Shown: positions 7,264-16,170, numbered from the stretch's first letter. The stretch is 64,000 nucleotides of DNA from UBA11650 sp963997925 (GCA_963997925.1 CAXEOX010000004.1:4980-68979), one strand, 5' to 3'. Notes: a model not told the origin generated them from the letters alone. Program-made: numbers and translations.

Positions 7264-8013
7264 CTAGGCGTCGGCCTGCCGCACCAATATTTGGCCTGCC
7301 ACGTTGTATCCGATGGGGACCCTATTCCCGCCCGACGCCACCATAATCACGCCCAGATAAGGGGCAGCTTCGTCCACGCTAATCTCATGGCCGGGTAGAA
7401 TCGACGAGTCAGCCAAGAATTTCAGAAGCATCACGTCCTCTTCCGGAACCCGATCGACCAGATAAGTAACGTTAGCGGACGCCTCTTCCAATGTCAGGGA
7501 GTTGGGGAGGATAGCCGGAGCTCCGGTACCGGGAATCGGCCGTCCGAAGGGCGACCGGTCGGGATACCCCAACCGTTCCATCAGCTTCTCTTGAAACTCC
7601 TGAGACATGCCGTGCTCCAAGCGGTGGGCTTCCACGTGGGCTTTGTACAAGTCCATGCCCAGCAGGCTAACCACCAGCCATTCGGCCAACCGGTGCCTTC
7701 GAGCGATGTCGGCCCCGCCTTCCGCGCCCCGCTCAGTGAGCCGGATCCGCTTGTCCTTACCCATCTCCACCAGACCCTGACGTTGCATACGCCGGACCAT
7801 TCCCGCTACCGACGGAACCGAAGTTCCCAAACCCTCAGTGACCGGGACCTGTTTCAGGGTTTCGGTAAGCTGGGTCGTGGTGGGATAGGCTGAATCTTCC
7901 CAAAGCTTGTAGAGGCAAAGGAGATAGTTCTCCGTCCCTGGCGATAAACGTTCGTCGGGGCCGTCGTCTACGGTACCGTCAACTCCGTTGCCATTTTTTT
8001 TCGTTCGCGCCAT
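7264..8013 (-). CDS. DtxR/MntR-family metal-dependent transcriptional repressor
   Basis: This 249-residue protein has the DtxR layout. An N-terminal winged helix (LSPGTENYLLCLYKL, then PSVAGMVRRMQRQGLVEM as recognition helix) leads into a dimerisation/metal domain rich in His and Glu (ARRHRLAEWLVVSLLGMDLYKAHVEAHRLEHGMS). The C-terminus is an SH3/FeoA-like domain. Fe(II) or Mn(II) binding would allow it to repress its targets. It is 21 bases downstream of fbpC on the same strand, so it most likely senses iron and controls the divergent fbpC-dtxR and fbpAB units (inference). ATG 8013 is preferred over TTG 8016. Confidence 0.88.
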   Translation of the reverse strand: MARTKKNGNGVDGTVDDGPDERLSPGTENYLLCLYKLWEDSAYPTTTQLTETLKQVPVTEGLGTSVPSVAGMVRRMQRQGLVEMGKDKRIRLTERGAEGGADIARRHRLAEWLVVSLLGMDLYKAHVEAHRLEHGMSQEFQEKLMERLGYPDRSPFGRPIPGTGAPAILPNSLTLEEASANVTYLVDRVPEEDVMLLKFLADSSILPGHEISVDEAAPYLGVIMVASGGNRVPIGYNVAGQILVRQADA

Positions 8014-8034
8014 CAAGTATCCCCAGATCCCGCA

Positions 8035-9210
8035 CTAATCGCTGTTTACCGCCTTACCTTCCGCGAATGGCTTGAGTGAATGCCCCTGTCTCAGGTCCAC
8101 CGACACGGTAGCGCCGATCGGTAAATCATTGATATGCGATAAGAGACACCGTACTGAGTGTCCCGACGGAAGGGCCACTTTATAAAGATAGAATGGACCC
8201 CTAAATTCCCTAGAAGTAATCGTGCCCTGCCCTTGGCCGGAAGGAACGCAGTTCAGACAGTCCGGACGGACCATCACTTCCAAGTTGTCACCGTTGTCCC
8301 CATCAATCTCGGCCGGTGGGCCAAGGGGGCCGGTACCGTCAGGCCAGGAAACAGACCCAACTTCAGTTACCAGCCTGCTGCCCTGTCGCCAAGCGGGGAT
8401 GAAATCCACCATCCCAAAGAATTCGGCCACGAAACGGGTGGCGGGACTGTGGAAGATTTCTTCCGGAGAACCCGTCTGCTCAACCCGGCCCTCATTCATC
8501 ACGGCGACGATATCGCCTACGAATAAGGCTTCTTCTTGATCGTGGGTAACAAATATGGCCGTGATGTTACCGCTTTTAAGAATCTCCAGAACGTCCTTTC
8601 GTACCTGCTCCCGCAATCGGGGGTCCAGGTTGGAAAAAGGCTCGTCCAGCAACAATACCTCGGGACGTGGCGCCAAGGCGCGGGCTAAGGCCACCCTTTG
8701 CTGTTGCCCTCCGGAAAGTTCGTGGGGCATCCGGCGGCCCAATCCGTCCAGGCCGACCAGTTCCAGAACTTCTTCGACTCGTTTGTCACGGCCGTTTCCT
8801 CGGGACAGACCGTAGGCAACATTCTGCGCCACGGTCAGATGGGGGAATAGAGCGCCTTCCTGAAATACCATCCCCACGTTTCGTTGTTCCGGGGGCATGG
8901 CATATCCCGGCTGGCAAACCTGGCGGCCACCCACCGATATAGAGCCTCCATCAGGTTGTTCAAAGCCAGCGATAAGCCGCAACGCCGTGGTTTTGCCGCA
9001 CCCGCTCGGGCCCAGCAACGCTACAACCTGACCCGGCATCACAGTGAGATCCAAGCCCACTATAGCCTGGACCTGGCCGAACTGCTTGGCCAGCCCATCG
9101 CACTCCAATGCAGCCTGTTGGGAGCCGAAATCTTCCGGCTGTGGATGCCCGTGGACGGAGTCACCAGCCGTCAGAAGCTGATTGTCCGAATGTTCGAATC
9201 CGCTGCTCAC
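8035..9210 (-). CDS. fbpC: Fe(III)-type ABC transporter ATP-binding protein
   Basis: This ATPase of an inner-membrane ferric iron (or similar anion/polyamine class) importer has Walker A GPSGCGKTT, Q-loop FQEGALFPHLTV, signature LSGGQQQR, Walker B VLLLDEP and the switch His in FVTHDQEE. A C-terminal TOBE-type domain spans residues about 290-385. The N-terminal ~33 residues before CDGLAKQFGQ are extra relative to the family. The GTG start at 9210 has no good SD, so translation may begin later. It is divergent from fbpA-fbpB, with which it forms a complete transporter, and is followed by dtxR. Confidence 0.85.
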   Translation of the reverse strand: MSSGFEHSDNQLLTAGDSVHGHPQPEDFGSQQAALECDGLAKQFGQVQAIVGLDLTVMPGQVVALLGPSGCGKTTALRLIAGFEQPDGGSISVGGRQVCQPGYAMPPEQRNVGMVFQEGALFPHLTVAQNVAYGLSRGNGRDKRVEEVLELVGLDGLGRRMPHELSGGQQQRVALARALAPRPEVLLLDEPFSNLDPRLREQVRKDVLEILKSGNITAIFVTHDQEEALFVGDIVAVMNEGRVEQTGSPEEIFHSPATRFVAEFFGMVDFIPAWRQGSRLVTEVGSVSWPDGTGPLGPPAEIDGDNGDNLEVMVRPDCLNCVPSGQGQGTITSREFRGPFYLYKVALPSGHSVRCLLSHINDLPIGATVSVDLRQGHSLKPFAEGKAVNSD

Positions 9211-9493
9211 GCCTGTTTACATCCGTAAAGATGGCAAACCGTTTCAACGTCCCAAGCAAAACTTCGACGTTCAACACGATTGGCTATGGGATGGGCAATC
9301 ATCACTTTAGGTTGGTACCCGCCCTTCGTAATGTCAGATGCACCGTTGACGCAGTATTAATCATCTCTATCCAGTCAGATCCATCGTCTTGGTCAAAAAC
9401 AACGTCTACCGATAGCGTACACCAAATCAAACTATACATCCACCCTACCAGAAAATCAGTGTAGACACTTATCCAATCAATGTCAATGTATAT

Positions 9494-9506
9494 TCTAGGC
9501 GCTAGA
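9494..9506. promoter_or_regulatory. Candidate metal-regulator operator dyad
   Basis: TCTAG and CTAGA arms flank GCG. The site resembles the TTAGG...CCTAA half-sites of DtxR/IdeR operators only loosely. Its location between fbpC and fbpA, beside a dtxR gene, is the main argument. Confidence 0.3.
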
Positions 9507-9658
9507 CTGGCATTAAACCGGTCTTAATTAAAGGGCAAATACGTCTCAGTAAGAGGGCAATACATAACGAGTTACATCGTCCCAACCTCGGCGACGGACG
9601 ATGCGATACCCATTCATAATAGGGGTAGTTTCAGGCAGCTATGAGGATTTATTTTATG

Positions 9659-9687
9659 TTGACATATCGCATTGATAAGGATATAGT
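9659..9687 (+). promoter_or_regulatory. Sigma-70 promoter for fbpA-fbpB
   Basis: A perfect -35 TTGACA (9659-9664) and -10 TATAGT (9682-9687) are spaced by 17 bases, about 150 bases upstream of the fbpA ATG. This is one of the two best promoter matches in the window. Confidence 0.75.
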
Positions 9688-9838
9688 CCGACATTAAATA
9701 ATGGTGTACATCACTTGGCAATAAGCTCGTACATCAAATCAATCTTTGATCGGTCGTGTCGTAACTCTGACAGGTCCCTCCAAAGTGATTATATGCGGTG
9801 GACCGCACCGAAAATGCTCATTTCAGGAGGACGACCTC

Positions 9839-10933
9839 ATGGACCGGATCTCTGCCTTTCTCACCCTCTTCTCATCGACTAAATCACCGCTCTCCGCTCG
9901 GCCCAAGAGTCACCCATGGCCACTGTTCACGTTTCTGATACTGGCGGTTCTTTTGGCGGGCTGCTCCGTCGCAGTAGAGAACGAAATCGTCCCAGCGTCA
10001 ATATCTTCGGAAAAGCTCACCATATATTCAGGCCGTAGCTCCTCTCTTGTTGATCCAATCATCCAGCAGTTCGGCCAAGCCACCGGGATCGAGATCGCGG
10101 TGAAGTACGCCAATACCGCCCAGTTAGCGGCCACCCTATTAGAAGAAGGGGACCGGACACCAGCTGACATCTTCTTCGCCCAGGATCCGGGTGGATTGGC
10201 AGCGGTAGAGCACATGCTGGCTCCTCTCGACACAGCCGTGCTGGAGAAGGTACCGGACTGGGCCCGCTCCTCGGAAGGTAAGTGGGTCGGCCTTTCCGGA
10301 CGGGCGCGAACGGTGGTATTCAATACTGAAACTCTGACCGAAGCGGACCTACCCGACGACATGTTCGGGTTCACCGACCCCAAATGGAAAGGCCGCATCG
10401 GCTGGGCACCCACCAATGCATCCTTCCAAACCATGGTATCGGCGATGAACTCCATGTGGGGCGAAGAAAAGACCCTCCGGTGGCTGGAAGGCATCCAGGC
10501 CAACGACCCCAAGGTTTACCCCAAGAACACACCCCAGGTGGCTGCGGTATCCACCGGCGAGATCGACGTGGGCTTCGTCAATCACTACTACCTTTTCCGC
10601 TTCCTAGCGGAAGAGGGCGAATCCTTCCCGGCCCGCAATTACCATCCCAGGGCCGGTGGTCCCGGGGCGACAGTCATGGTCGCCGGAGCTGGCGTCTTGG
10701 CCGCATCCGAGAACAAAGAGGTAGCACACCGGTTCTTGGAGTTCATGCTTTCCAAAGTGGGACAGCAATACTTCGCGGGGCAGACTTTTGAATACCCGCT
10801 GGTGGAAGGGGTCAACACTCCCAAGGTTTTGACGCCGCTTTCCGGATTCACCCATCCAGATATCACGATAAAGGAACTGGGAGACCTAAAGGGCACTCAA
10901 GACCTCCTCCGCCAGGCCGGCGTGACCCCCTAG
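9839..10933 (+). CDS. fbpA: Fe(III) ABC transporter substrate-binding lipoprotein
   Basis: The 364-residue product begins with a signal peptide ending in the lipobox LLAGC (Cys42), so it should be anchored on the outer face of the membrane. The mature part has the FbpA fold (LTIYSGRSSSLVDPIIQQF, DPKWKGRIGWAPTNASFQ). The paired tyrosines 250-251 (VNHYYLFRF) chelate Fe(III) in the FbpA class. I chose ATG 9839 because AGGAGG lies eight bases upstream; an upstream ATG at 9746 lacks an SD and would bury the signal peptide. fbpB follows after two bases. Confidence 0.92.
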   Translation: MDRISAFLTLFSSTKSPLSARPKSHPWPLFTFLILAVLLAGCSVAVENEIVPASISSEKLTIYSGRSSSLVDPIIQQFGQATGIEIAVKYANTAQLAATLLEEGDRTPADIFFAQDPGGLAAVEHMLAPLDTAVLEKVPDWARSSEGKWVGLSGRARTVVFNTETLTEADLPDDMFGFTDPKWKGRIGWAPTNASFQTMVSAMNSMWGEEKTLRWLEGIQANDPKVYPKNTPQVAAVSTGEIDVGFVNHYYLFRFLAEEGESFPARNYHPRAGGPGATVMVAGAGVLAASENKEVAHRFLEFMLSKVGQQYFAGQTFEYPLVEGVNTPKVLTPLSGFTHPDITIKELGDLKGTQDLLRQAGVTP

Positions 10934-10935
10934 AG

Positions 10936-12576
10936 ATGCAGGGAAGCGGCACCGGTGGATTCAGGTCTCTGAGTCAGGCGATATCGATGCGATACCGGGT
11001 CTTGCTGGCAAAACCGGGCCGCCCTCCGGTTTTGCTATTGTTGGCCGCCTGGGTCGTCGCAGCGGTTTTATTGTTGTCGCCCTCATACCTGCTTCTACGT
11101 ACTTTGGGGGCGGGCCCAGACGCCTGGGATCTTCTGATCCGCGCCAGAGTTCTGGAGATTCTGGTCCGCACTTTGCTATTGGTAGTGGTCGTCACCGGGG
11201 GTTCCATCCTACTGGCCATCCCCTTGGCATGGTTGACCGTTCGCACCGACCTGCCTTTCAAGACTGTATGGTCGGTGGCGACTGCGCTGCCCCTAGTTAT
11301 TCCCAGCTATGTGGCCGGATTTATCGTGGTGGTGACGCTGGGACCCAAGGGTATGCTCCAAGGGTTGCTGGAGAACCTCTTTGGCCTGGAACGGCTACCG
11401 GATATCTCCGGCTTTCCCGGCGCCGCCTTGACCCTCACCCTCCTCAGTTACCCTTACGTTCTGCTGACCGTTCGAGCTGCTTTTTTGCGACTGGACCCAT
11501 CGCTGGAGGAGATTTCCCGGGGGTTGGGCCGAAACCCGTGGGCTACATTCTTCGGTGTAATCTTGCCCTCGTTGCGACCCGCCATCGCCGCCGGCGGACT
11601 GCTGGTGGCCCTTTACACCCTGGCCGACTTCGGTGCGGTTTCGCTATTGCGATTCGAGACATTTACCTGGGCGATTTTCCTGCAGTATGAATCGGCATTG
11701 GACCGGGGTTTAGCGGCAGCGTTATCTCTGGCCTTGATTGCCATCGCCCTAACATTGGTGGCCGGCGAAGCTTTCACTAGGGGCCGATGGCGTTACTACC
11801 GGAGCGGGTCCGGCGCCATCCGGCCCTTTGCATCGGTCAAGCTGGGTCACTGGAGATGGCCGGCGCTGGCTCTATGCACGGTCGTGGTCACAATCTCCCT
11901 GGTCCTTCCCATGTCGATTCTTGCCTATTGGGTGATACGAGGCGTCTCTGCTGGAGAGCCGCTGCTTCTATTGTGGGAAGCGGCCCGCAACTCGGTCTAC
12001 GTCTCAGCCCTTGCCGCCGGGGTTTCGGTGGCTGCGGCCTTGCCTATTGCTGCGTTGTCGGTGCGCTTTCCCGGCATGCTCAGCGGTATCTTGGAGCGAA
12101 TCTCCTATATCGGGTTCGCCCTCCCCGGCATAGCCATCGCACTGTCCCTGGTTTTTTTCGGGGCAAACTACGCCCCGTTGCTCTACCAGACCACCGGTCT
12201 GCTGGTATTAGGCTACGTCGTTCTGTTCGTATCGGCGGCGGTTGGAGCTGCCCGCAGTTCCTTCTTGCAGGTAAGTCCCAACGTGGAGGAGGCTGCCCGG
12301 GGATTGGGCCGGACGCCTCTGCGAGTTTTCTCGACGGTCACACTCCCTCTGGTGCGTCCCGGCATCATATCCGGCGCGGCCTTGGTCTTCTTGCTGACGA
12401 TGAAGGAACTGCCCGCCACATTGATTTTGAGTCCCATCGGTTTTCAGACCTTGGCAACCTCCATCTGGTCGGCGGCATCCGAAGCTTTCTTCGCCCAAGC
12501 GGCGGCCCCGGCCCTTCTACTGATTCTGACCTCCTCGGTCCCTCTGGCGTTTCTACTGTTGCGCAGCCGCCAATAG
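10936..12576 (+). CDS. fbpB: Fe(III) ABC transporter permease (fused two-domain)
   Basis: The 546-residue integral membrane protein has about twelve hydrophobic segments. It contains two copies of the binding-protein-dependent transport EAA loop: EEISRGLGRNPWATFFGVILP near residue 195 and EEAARGLGRTPLRVFSTVTLP near 455. These contact the ATPase. That two-domain layout is typical of FbpB/SfuB iron permeases. It is two bases downstream of fbpA; a second possible start is ATG 10987. Confidence 0.92.
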   Translation: MQGSGTGGFRSLSQAISMRYRVLLAKPGRPPVLLLLAAWVVAAVLLLSPSYLLLRTLGAGPDAWDLLIRARVLEILVRTLLLVVVVTGGSILLAIPLAWLTVRTDLPFKTVWSVATALPLVIPSYVAGFIVVVTLGPKGMLQGLLENLFGLERLPDISGFPGAALTLTLLSYPYVLLTVRAAFLRLDPSLEEISRGLGRNPWATFFGVILPSLRPAIAAGGLLVALYTLADFGAVSLLRFETFTWAIFLQYESALDRGLAAALSLALIAIALTLVAGEAFTRGRWRYYRSGSGAIRPFASVKLGHWRWPALALCTVVVTISLVLPMSILAYWVIRGVSAGEPLLLLWEAARNSVYVSALAAGVSVAAALPIAALSVRFPGMLSGILERISYIGFALPGIAIALSLVFFGANYAPLLYQTTGLLVLGYVVLFVSAAVGAARSSFLQVSPNVEEAARGLGRTPLRVFSTVTLPLVRPGIISGAALVFLLTMKELPATLILSPIGFQTLATSIWSAASEAFFAQAAAPALLLILTSSVPLAFLLLRSRQ

Positions 12577-12578
12577 GC

Positions 12579-12584
12579 TATAAT
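12579..12584 (+). promoter_or_regulatory. Possible -10 box upstream of the gene at 12635
   Basis: A consensus TATAAT immediately after the fbpB stop codon lies 50 bases ahead of ATG 12635. A -35 at proper spacing is poor (CTGTTG), so the assignment is tentative. Confidence 0.35.
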
Positions 12585-12634
12585 TCGGCAGAATCGGAAG
12601 ATCGCGATTCCCATTTCCGGGAGGATTGAAGAGT

Positions 12635-13015
12635 ATGCACCACTGGGAAGTGGGGGGGCCTATAAACATCGGTTGGCCGGATTTTTCCGTACCAGAGCGG
12701 GAATACACCCTGGTTGAAGTAGACCTGCAAGGACAGGTATTCCGAGGCAGGGTAACCGACGGCCAGAAAGAGGGCGGTTTCCTGGTGGTTCTGGACTGCC
12801 CGGAAGTTGTTCTGGAGATGCTTGCCGAGCAGGCCAACCAGGTCTTGGATTTCAAAACCGTCGTTTCCAGCTTGCGTTGCAGTATCGATGGCATGTTACT
12901 CCGAAGCTTCGATTACGAGTGGCATCCCACCCCGGAATACGAAACGCGGCCGTCGTTGCTTACCAAGACCATCGCCGATTCACTAACGGCCATGCGCCAG
13001 GGCGGGAGAGATTGA
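12635..13015 (+). CDS. Conserved-looking soluble protein of unknown function
   Basis: I do not recognise a family. The 126-residue product is acidic and soluble, without signal peptide or membrane segments. It has alternating beta-like stretches (YTLVEVDLQGQVFRGRVTD, GGFLVVLDCPEVVLEML) and conserved-looking aromatic residues near the N-terminus. Codon use matches neighbouring genes, which supports it being real. ATG 12635 has GGGAGG about ten bases upstream; TTG 12626 is an alternative. It lies between the iron permease and a nitroreductase gene, with no clear link to either. Confidence 0.6.
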   Translation: MHHWEVGGPINIGWPDFSVPEREYTLVEVDLQGQVFRGRVTDGQKEGGFLVVLDCPEVVLEMLAEQANQVLDFKTVVSSLRCSIDGMLLRSFDYEWHPTPEYETRPSLLTKTIADSLTAMRQGGRD

Positions 13016-13040
13016 TTCCGATATCACCCTAGTCACAACA

Positions 13041-13057
13041 CCAGGATAATATTCTGG
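13041..13057. promoter_or_regulatory. Imperfect palindrome upstream of the nitroreductase gene
   Basis: The 17-base palindrome CCAGGATAATATTCTGG has one mismatched pair. It sits 18 bases before the nitroreductase ATG and could be an operator overlapping a promoter -10 (TAATAT). Confidence 0.3.
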
Positions 13058-13074
13058 TTGCAAAGAGGTAGAAG

Positions 13075-13677
13075 ATGACCCAGAACAATAAACTTTCCTC
13101 GGCTTCGGCCGTGATTCCAGATACAAAAGTTACGGTATACGAGGCCCTGTTTCGGCGGCGCATGTCCTGGGATTTTCAAGATAGCCCCGTCGCCAAAGGG
13201 GTCGTGGAGCGATTGCTGTCGACTGCGGTTTGGGCACCCAACCATCGGCTAACTGAGCCATGGCGCTTCTTTGTCGTGGATAAGTCCAGCGCCATCCGGA
13301 AGACGCTTGGCGACATGGCTTTCGAGGCGTCGATGGAGCGCAACAACAACCCGGACCGGGCCGAAGGAACCCGAAAGGCCCAGTTAGACCCGCCCATCCT
13401 CATCTACGTTTACACAGTGCCCGGAGCCAACGACAGCGCCACCAAGGAGAATTACGCTTCAGTGTGCTGCGCCGTTCAGAACATATCCCTGGCCGGAGTC
13501 GCTGAAGGCTTGGCGGTCACTTGGGAAACCGGTGGCATCACCCGTCACCCACGCCTTAGCGAGACCCTGGGCGCCGACGCCGAGTGGAGCCTTGCGGGGT
13601 TGCTATCCATCGGCATTCCCGCCGGCCCTCTGGAATCCCGCCGTACGTCCGCCGAAAACTTCACTACCTGGGTATAG
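13075..13677 (+). CDS. Nitroreductase-family flavoprotein
   Basis: The 200-residue protein has the nitroreductase fold. The N-terminal FMN-phosphate-binding segment is RRRMSWDFQDSPVAKGVVERLL. It continues AVWAPNHRLTEPWRFFVVDKSS, and the C-terminal half has the usual SVCCAVQNISLAGVAEGLAVTWETGG helix. Members are cytoplasmic FMN-dependent NAD(P)H oxidoreductases acting on nitro compounds, quinones or flavins. The substrate here cannot be told. ATG 13075 is preceded by GAGGTAG. It is a single gene between unrelated neighbours. Confidence 0.88.
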   Translation: MTQNNKLSSASAVIPDTKVTVYEALFRRRMSWDFQDSPVAKGVVERLLSTAVWAPNHRLTEPWRFFVVDKSSAIRKTLGDMAFEASMERNNNPDRAEGTRKAQLDPPILIYVYTVPGANDSATKENYASVCCAVQNISLAGVAEGLAVTWETGGITRHPRLSETLGADAEWSLAGLLSIGIPAGPLESRRTSAENFTTWV

Positions 13678-13690
13678 CTGGCCGGAATTC

Positions 13691-13719
13691 TAGACTTGCT
13701 CTCGGCTCCAAGGTATCAT
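13691..13719 (+). promoter_or_regulatory. Candidate promoter for the cupin gene
   Basis: TAGACT (13691-13696) and TATCAT (13714-13719) are 17 bases apart and 43 bases upstream of the cupin ATG. The -10 is a 5/6 match; the -35 is weaker. Confidence 0.4.
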
Positions 13720-13761
13720 TATCCGCGTTAAACTGAACAAACACTTTGAAAGGAGACAGAA

Positions 13762-14130
13762 ATGAAAAAGATTACAGTGAGCTCTGGTGCCAAAACCGAA
13801 GTGGAATTGGGCGGACTCTTTACTGGGACCAAGGTTTGGCGGCAGTCGTCTTTTAACCCCGAGGATTTTACCAACCTAAACTTCGGAATAGTTGCTTTCG
13901 ACGCCGGCTCACGCAACAAGTTCCACAAGCATTCCAGTGACCAGATCCTGATAATCACCGAGGGCACCGGCACCGTCGCATCTGACACCGAGAGCCTTAC
14001 GGTCACCGAGGGCGACGTCGTAGTGATTCCAGCTCAGGAGAACCACTGGCACGGCGCTCCCGACTCGACTGCGATGACCCACATCACCGTTACGGCAAAG
14101 GGCAGCCAGACCGAGCAGACCGAAGCCTAG
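13762..14130 (+). CDS. Single-domain cupin protein
   Basis: The 122-residue beta-barrel protein shows both cupin motifs. Motif 1 is GSRNKFHKHSSDQILIITEG, in which the HxH pair is present and the usual glutamate position is Gln. Motif 2 is GDVVVIPAQENHWHGAP, with its His. It probably binds one divalent metal. Such small cupins range from oxygenases to isomerases and sensors, so no reaction is assigned. SD GAAAGGAGA precedes ATG 13762, and a strong terminator follows. Confidence 0.85.
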   Translation: MKKITVSSGAKTEVELGGLFTGTKVWRQSSFNPEDFTNLNFGIVAFDAGSRNKFHKHSSDQILIITEGTGTVASDTESLTVTEGDVVVIPAQENHWHGAPDSTAMTHITVTAKGSQTEQTEA

Positions 14131-14160
14131 CCTGTAATCGGCCTCCCCCCCCCCGGCAAG

Positions 14161-14201
14161 AAAAAGTCCCAGTCACGCGCGATCGTGGCCGGGATTTTTT
14201 T
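14161..14201 (+). terminator. Rho-independent terminator after the cupin gene
   Basis: TCCC-G-CACG pairs with CGTG-C-GGGA around a short loop (about 14167-14194), directly followed by seven T residues (14195-14201). It lies 31 bases after the cupin stop. The remaining gap to 14443 holds nothing I recognise. Confidence 0.75.
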
Positions 14202-14443
14202 GCGCACCCTCCGTTGCTGAAGGAATGCCGGGCCAGACATTCGCCGCCTGGTATCATCCGCTCCCCGGAGACGGCGTCCATCCATCCAGGATGCACACGA
14301 CATTGACTTAGCACTTGTCTGGAATCATCATCGCAAAAGACCCCGGGGATTCTTGCGTGAGGAATCTTGGGCGGTACTCTATGAGTCGTTCTGGGTACGA
14401 TGATAAATAGGACCAGCTAACCAGACGGCAAAGGCGGCAAGGG

Positions 14444-14938
14444 ATGGGAGCGAATCGTTTATTTTCTCTTTTGGTTTTTGGCATTATCAGCGCGATGGCC
14501 TTCACGGCGTGTGGCGAAGATGCACCAGAACTAACTGAGAGCCAGAGGGTCGCTGAAGCCGCTTGGGCGGACGCGGCGGCTATCTCGGAAGCCAAGGGAT
14601 ACATCGCATCTTCCAGAGCTTCCAAGCACCTAGGGGATGAGGGAACGGTCAGGGGCACCATAACGGACTACCAGTACGACAGCGATATGACTGGCAAGCC
14701 ATATACATTACTATTCAATAAACCTGACGTTGCGGAAAGCGAACCGCCAACGTCTGAACTAAAGGCTTCCGAAGCCTTCAAGTTGGTTATCTGGGAAGAT
14801 GCCCGCGAGAAATTTCCGGCCCAATTTGCCGCCGAGTATACCGGAAACATGGTTTGCGCCACGGGGATGATTATTGATTTTGAGGGAAGTCCGGCAATCG
14901 CGATCAACGAACCGAATCAAGTCGAGATCGGCTGTTAA
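14444..14938 (+). CDS. Putative lipoprotein with an OB-fold-like domain
   Basis: The 164-residue product has a basic N-terminus, a hydrophobic stretch and a lipobox-like FTAC at residues 20-23, so it is probably a membrane-anchored extracytoplasmic lipoprotein. The mature part (GTVRGTITDYQYDSDMTGKPY to CATGMIIDFEGSPAIAINEP) resembles small OB-fold domains in secreted proteins of unknown function. No catalytic motif is visible. The stop codon lies at the edge of a perfect 10-bp inverted repeat (14925-14951). Confidence 0.65.
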   Translation: MGANRLFSLLVFGIISAMAFTACGEDAPELTESQRVAEAAWADAAAISEAKGYIASSRASKHLGDEGTVRGTITDYQYDSDMTGKPYTLLFNKPDVAESEPPTSELKASEAFKLVIWEDAREKFPAQFAAEYTGNMVCATGMIIDFEGSPAIAINEPNQVEIGC

Positions 14939-14951
14939 ACCCAGCCGATCT
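14925..14951. repeat. Perfect 10-bp inverted repeat spanning a stop codon
   Basis: AGATCGGCTG (14925-14934) and CAGCCGATCT (14942-14951) flank a seven-base loop that contains the TAA stop of the lipoprotein gene. There is no T-tract. It may act as a 3' mRNA-stabilising hairpin or a weak terminator. Confidence 0.55.
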
Positions 14952-15064
14952 GGGCTTAGTCATATTTCCAGATGAGGTGATTCATATCACCTGGGTTCGG
15001 TCCAAAAAGGATATGGGAGAATTTCTCAGCCCATATTATCAACGGTGATGAGTCGCAGTTTGCG

Positions 15065-15955
15065 CTATTTCGGATGAGCCTGAACCCACTCTGCCATCAA
15101 GCGGATGGTTTCCTCCAGGCTGCGGTCACCGTCCCGGGTCTGCGGGGTTTCGTCACCCATTGAAGTGCTGCCAATCATCCGGTACATGTCGGCTACGCCC
15201 TGGAAGAGGTGTGGAGTTAGTCCCAGGTGTTCGAAGGTATCCTTGATCTCTTCCATCTCGCTGACCCACCGGCGGGCTTTGGCCGGAACGCCGGGCAAGC
15301 CTCGCTCCATCCGCTGCAACACTGCCGGTTGGCTGCTCTGGAACTCCGCTTTCACGAAATCCGAAAGACCCATCATTTCCGCAGCCATCAGAAGCTCGGA
15401 ATATAAAGCCGACGAACCCTTGGTCATGGCGGCGTAGCACATCTTGATACCCGAGGCCTGACCCACTTCTGTGCCGGCGGTCCTCACGTCCAACCCAAAG
15501 TTGGCCAATCCTTCAAACTCGGCGGTGTTATCTCCCGAAGCATAGAACCGGGGGCTTGATCCATTCAGAGGCGGACCGCCCACGATGGAGGCGTCGATGT
15601 ACCGGCCTCCTGCCTCGGTGATGATTGGCCCCATCTGCCGGGATAGTTGGGGAGAGATGGCGTTACATTCGGCGAACAGTACGTTCGCATTGGTGGCCTT
15701 GATGGCATCGGCTACTTGCTGGCAGATGCTGGGCACCATCTCGGACACGGAGATGGAGAGGATAATCTGGGACTGAGCCACCATGTCGTTCAGGTCCGGA
15801 ACATCGGCGATACCTGCCAACTCCGCAAGATCTTTGGTCCTCTGGCTCCTGCCAGTCAAACAGGTAACCACTTTTAACTCATGTTCCCGCAGCAACTGGC
15901 CCACAGCGTGGCCCATATCTCCGGGGCTTAGAATCGCTACTGTCTCTATCGCCAT
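15065..15955 (-). CDS. NAD(P)-binding 6-phosphogluconate/3-hydroxyisobutyrate dehydrogenase-like protein
   Basis: The 296-residue protein starts with a Rossmann segment, VAILSPGDMGHAVGQLL. It continues with the QSQIILSISVSEMVPSICQQV region and a glycine-rich segment, RYIDASIVGGPPLNG, of the beta-hydroxyacid dehydrogenase family. Its C-terminal all-helical half (ASGIKMCYAAMTKGSSALYSELL, with the lysine at the family catalytic position) resembles the DUF1932 subgroup. A cytoplasmic NAD(P)-dependent oxidation of a hydroxyacid is likely; the substrate is unknown. AGAGGTG precedes ATG 15955. Confidence 0.8.
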   Translation of the reverse strand: MAIETVAILSPGDMGHAVGQLLREHELKVVTCLTGRSQRTKDLAELAGIADVPDLNDMVAQSQIILSISVSEMVPSICQQVADAIKATNANVLFAECNAISPQLSRQMGPIITEAGGRYIDASIVGGPPLNGSSPRFYASGDNTAEFEGLANFGLDVRTAGTEVGQASGIKMCYAAMTKGSSALYSELLMAAEMMGLSDFVKAEFQSSQPAVLQRMERGLPGVPAKARRWVSEMEEIKDTFEHLGLTPHLFQGVADMYRMIGSTSMGDETPQTRDGDRSLEETIRLMAEWVQAHPK

Positions 15956-16022
15956 TTAGGTGACACCTCTAATTATGGTTTTCTGAATCTATCCTGGCCT
16001 TGGGTGGCCTGTCCGTCGAAGA

Positions 16023-16063
16023 AAATCCCCTAGCCACCCTTTTGAAAAAGGGAAGAGGGGATT
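16023..16063. repeat. Intergenic palindromic element
   Basis: AATCCCCT (16023-16030) pairs with AGGGGATT (16056-16063), and an inner CCCTTTT/AAAAGGG pair sits inside. Its layout is like the other CCCC/GGGG palindromes in this window. Confidence 0.6.
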
Positions 16064-16170
16064 CATTCTTTGCAATTCAACCTTAACAGCATCTTAACCA
16101 CATTCTTAGATTATGTATAACTCCTAGGATTTTGTATAGGCCGTCCAATCAGTCTTAGTGGAATCCGCTC

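Larger units (their letters stand above)
9211..9838. other. AT-rich divergent control region of the iron module
   Basis: This 628-base gap between the divergent fbpC and fbpA genes is clearly more AT-rich than its surroundings. It holds a strong plus-strand promoter (9659-9687) and a short dyad TCTAG-GCG-CTAGA (9494-9506). Several repeated TGTAGACA/GTGTACAT-like words also occur. No convincing gene is present; the open frames here lack coding character. Confidence 0.6.

Noticed and set aside
9108..9464. 118-codon frame in the fbpC-fbpA gap
   Set aside because: Begins antisense inside fbpC and ends in AT-rich control DNA; no SD or coding pattern.
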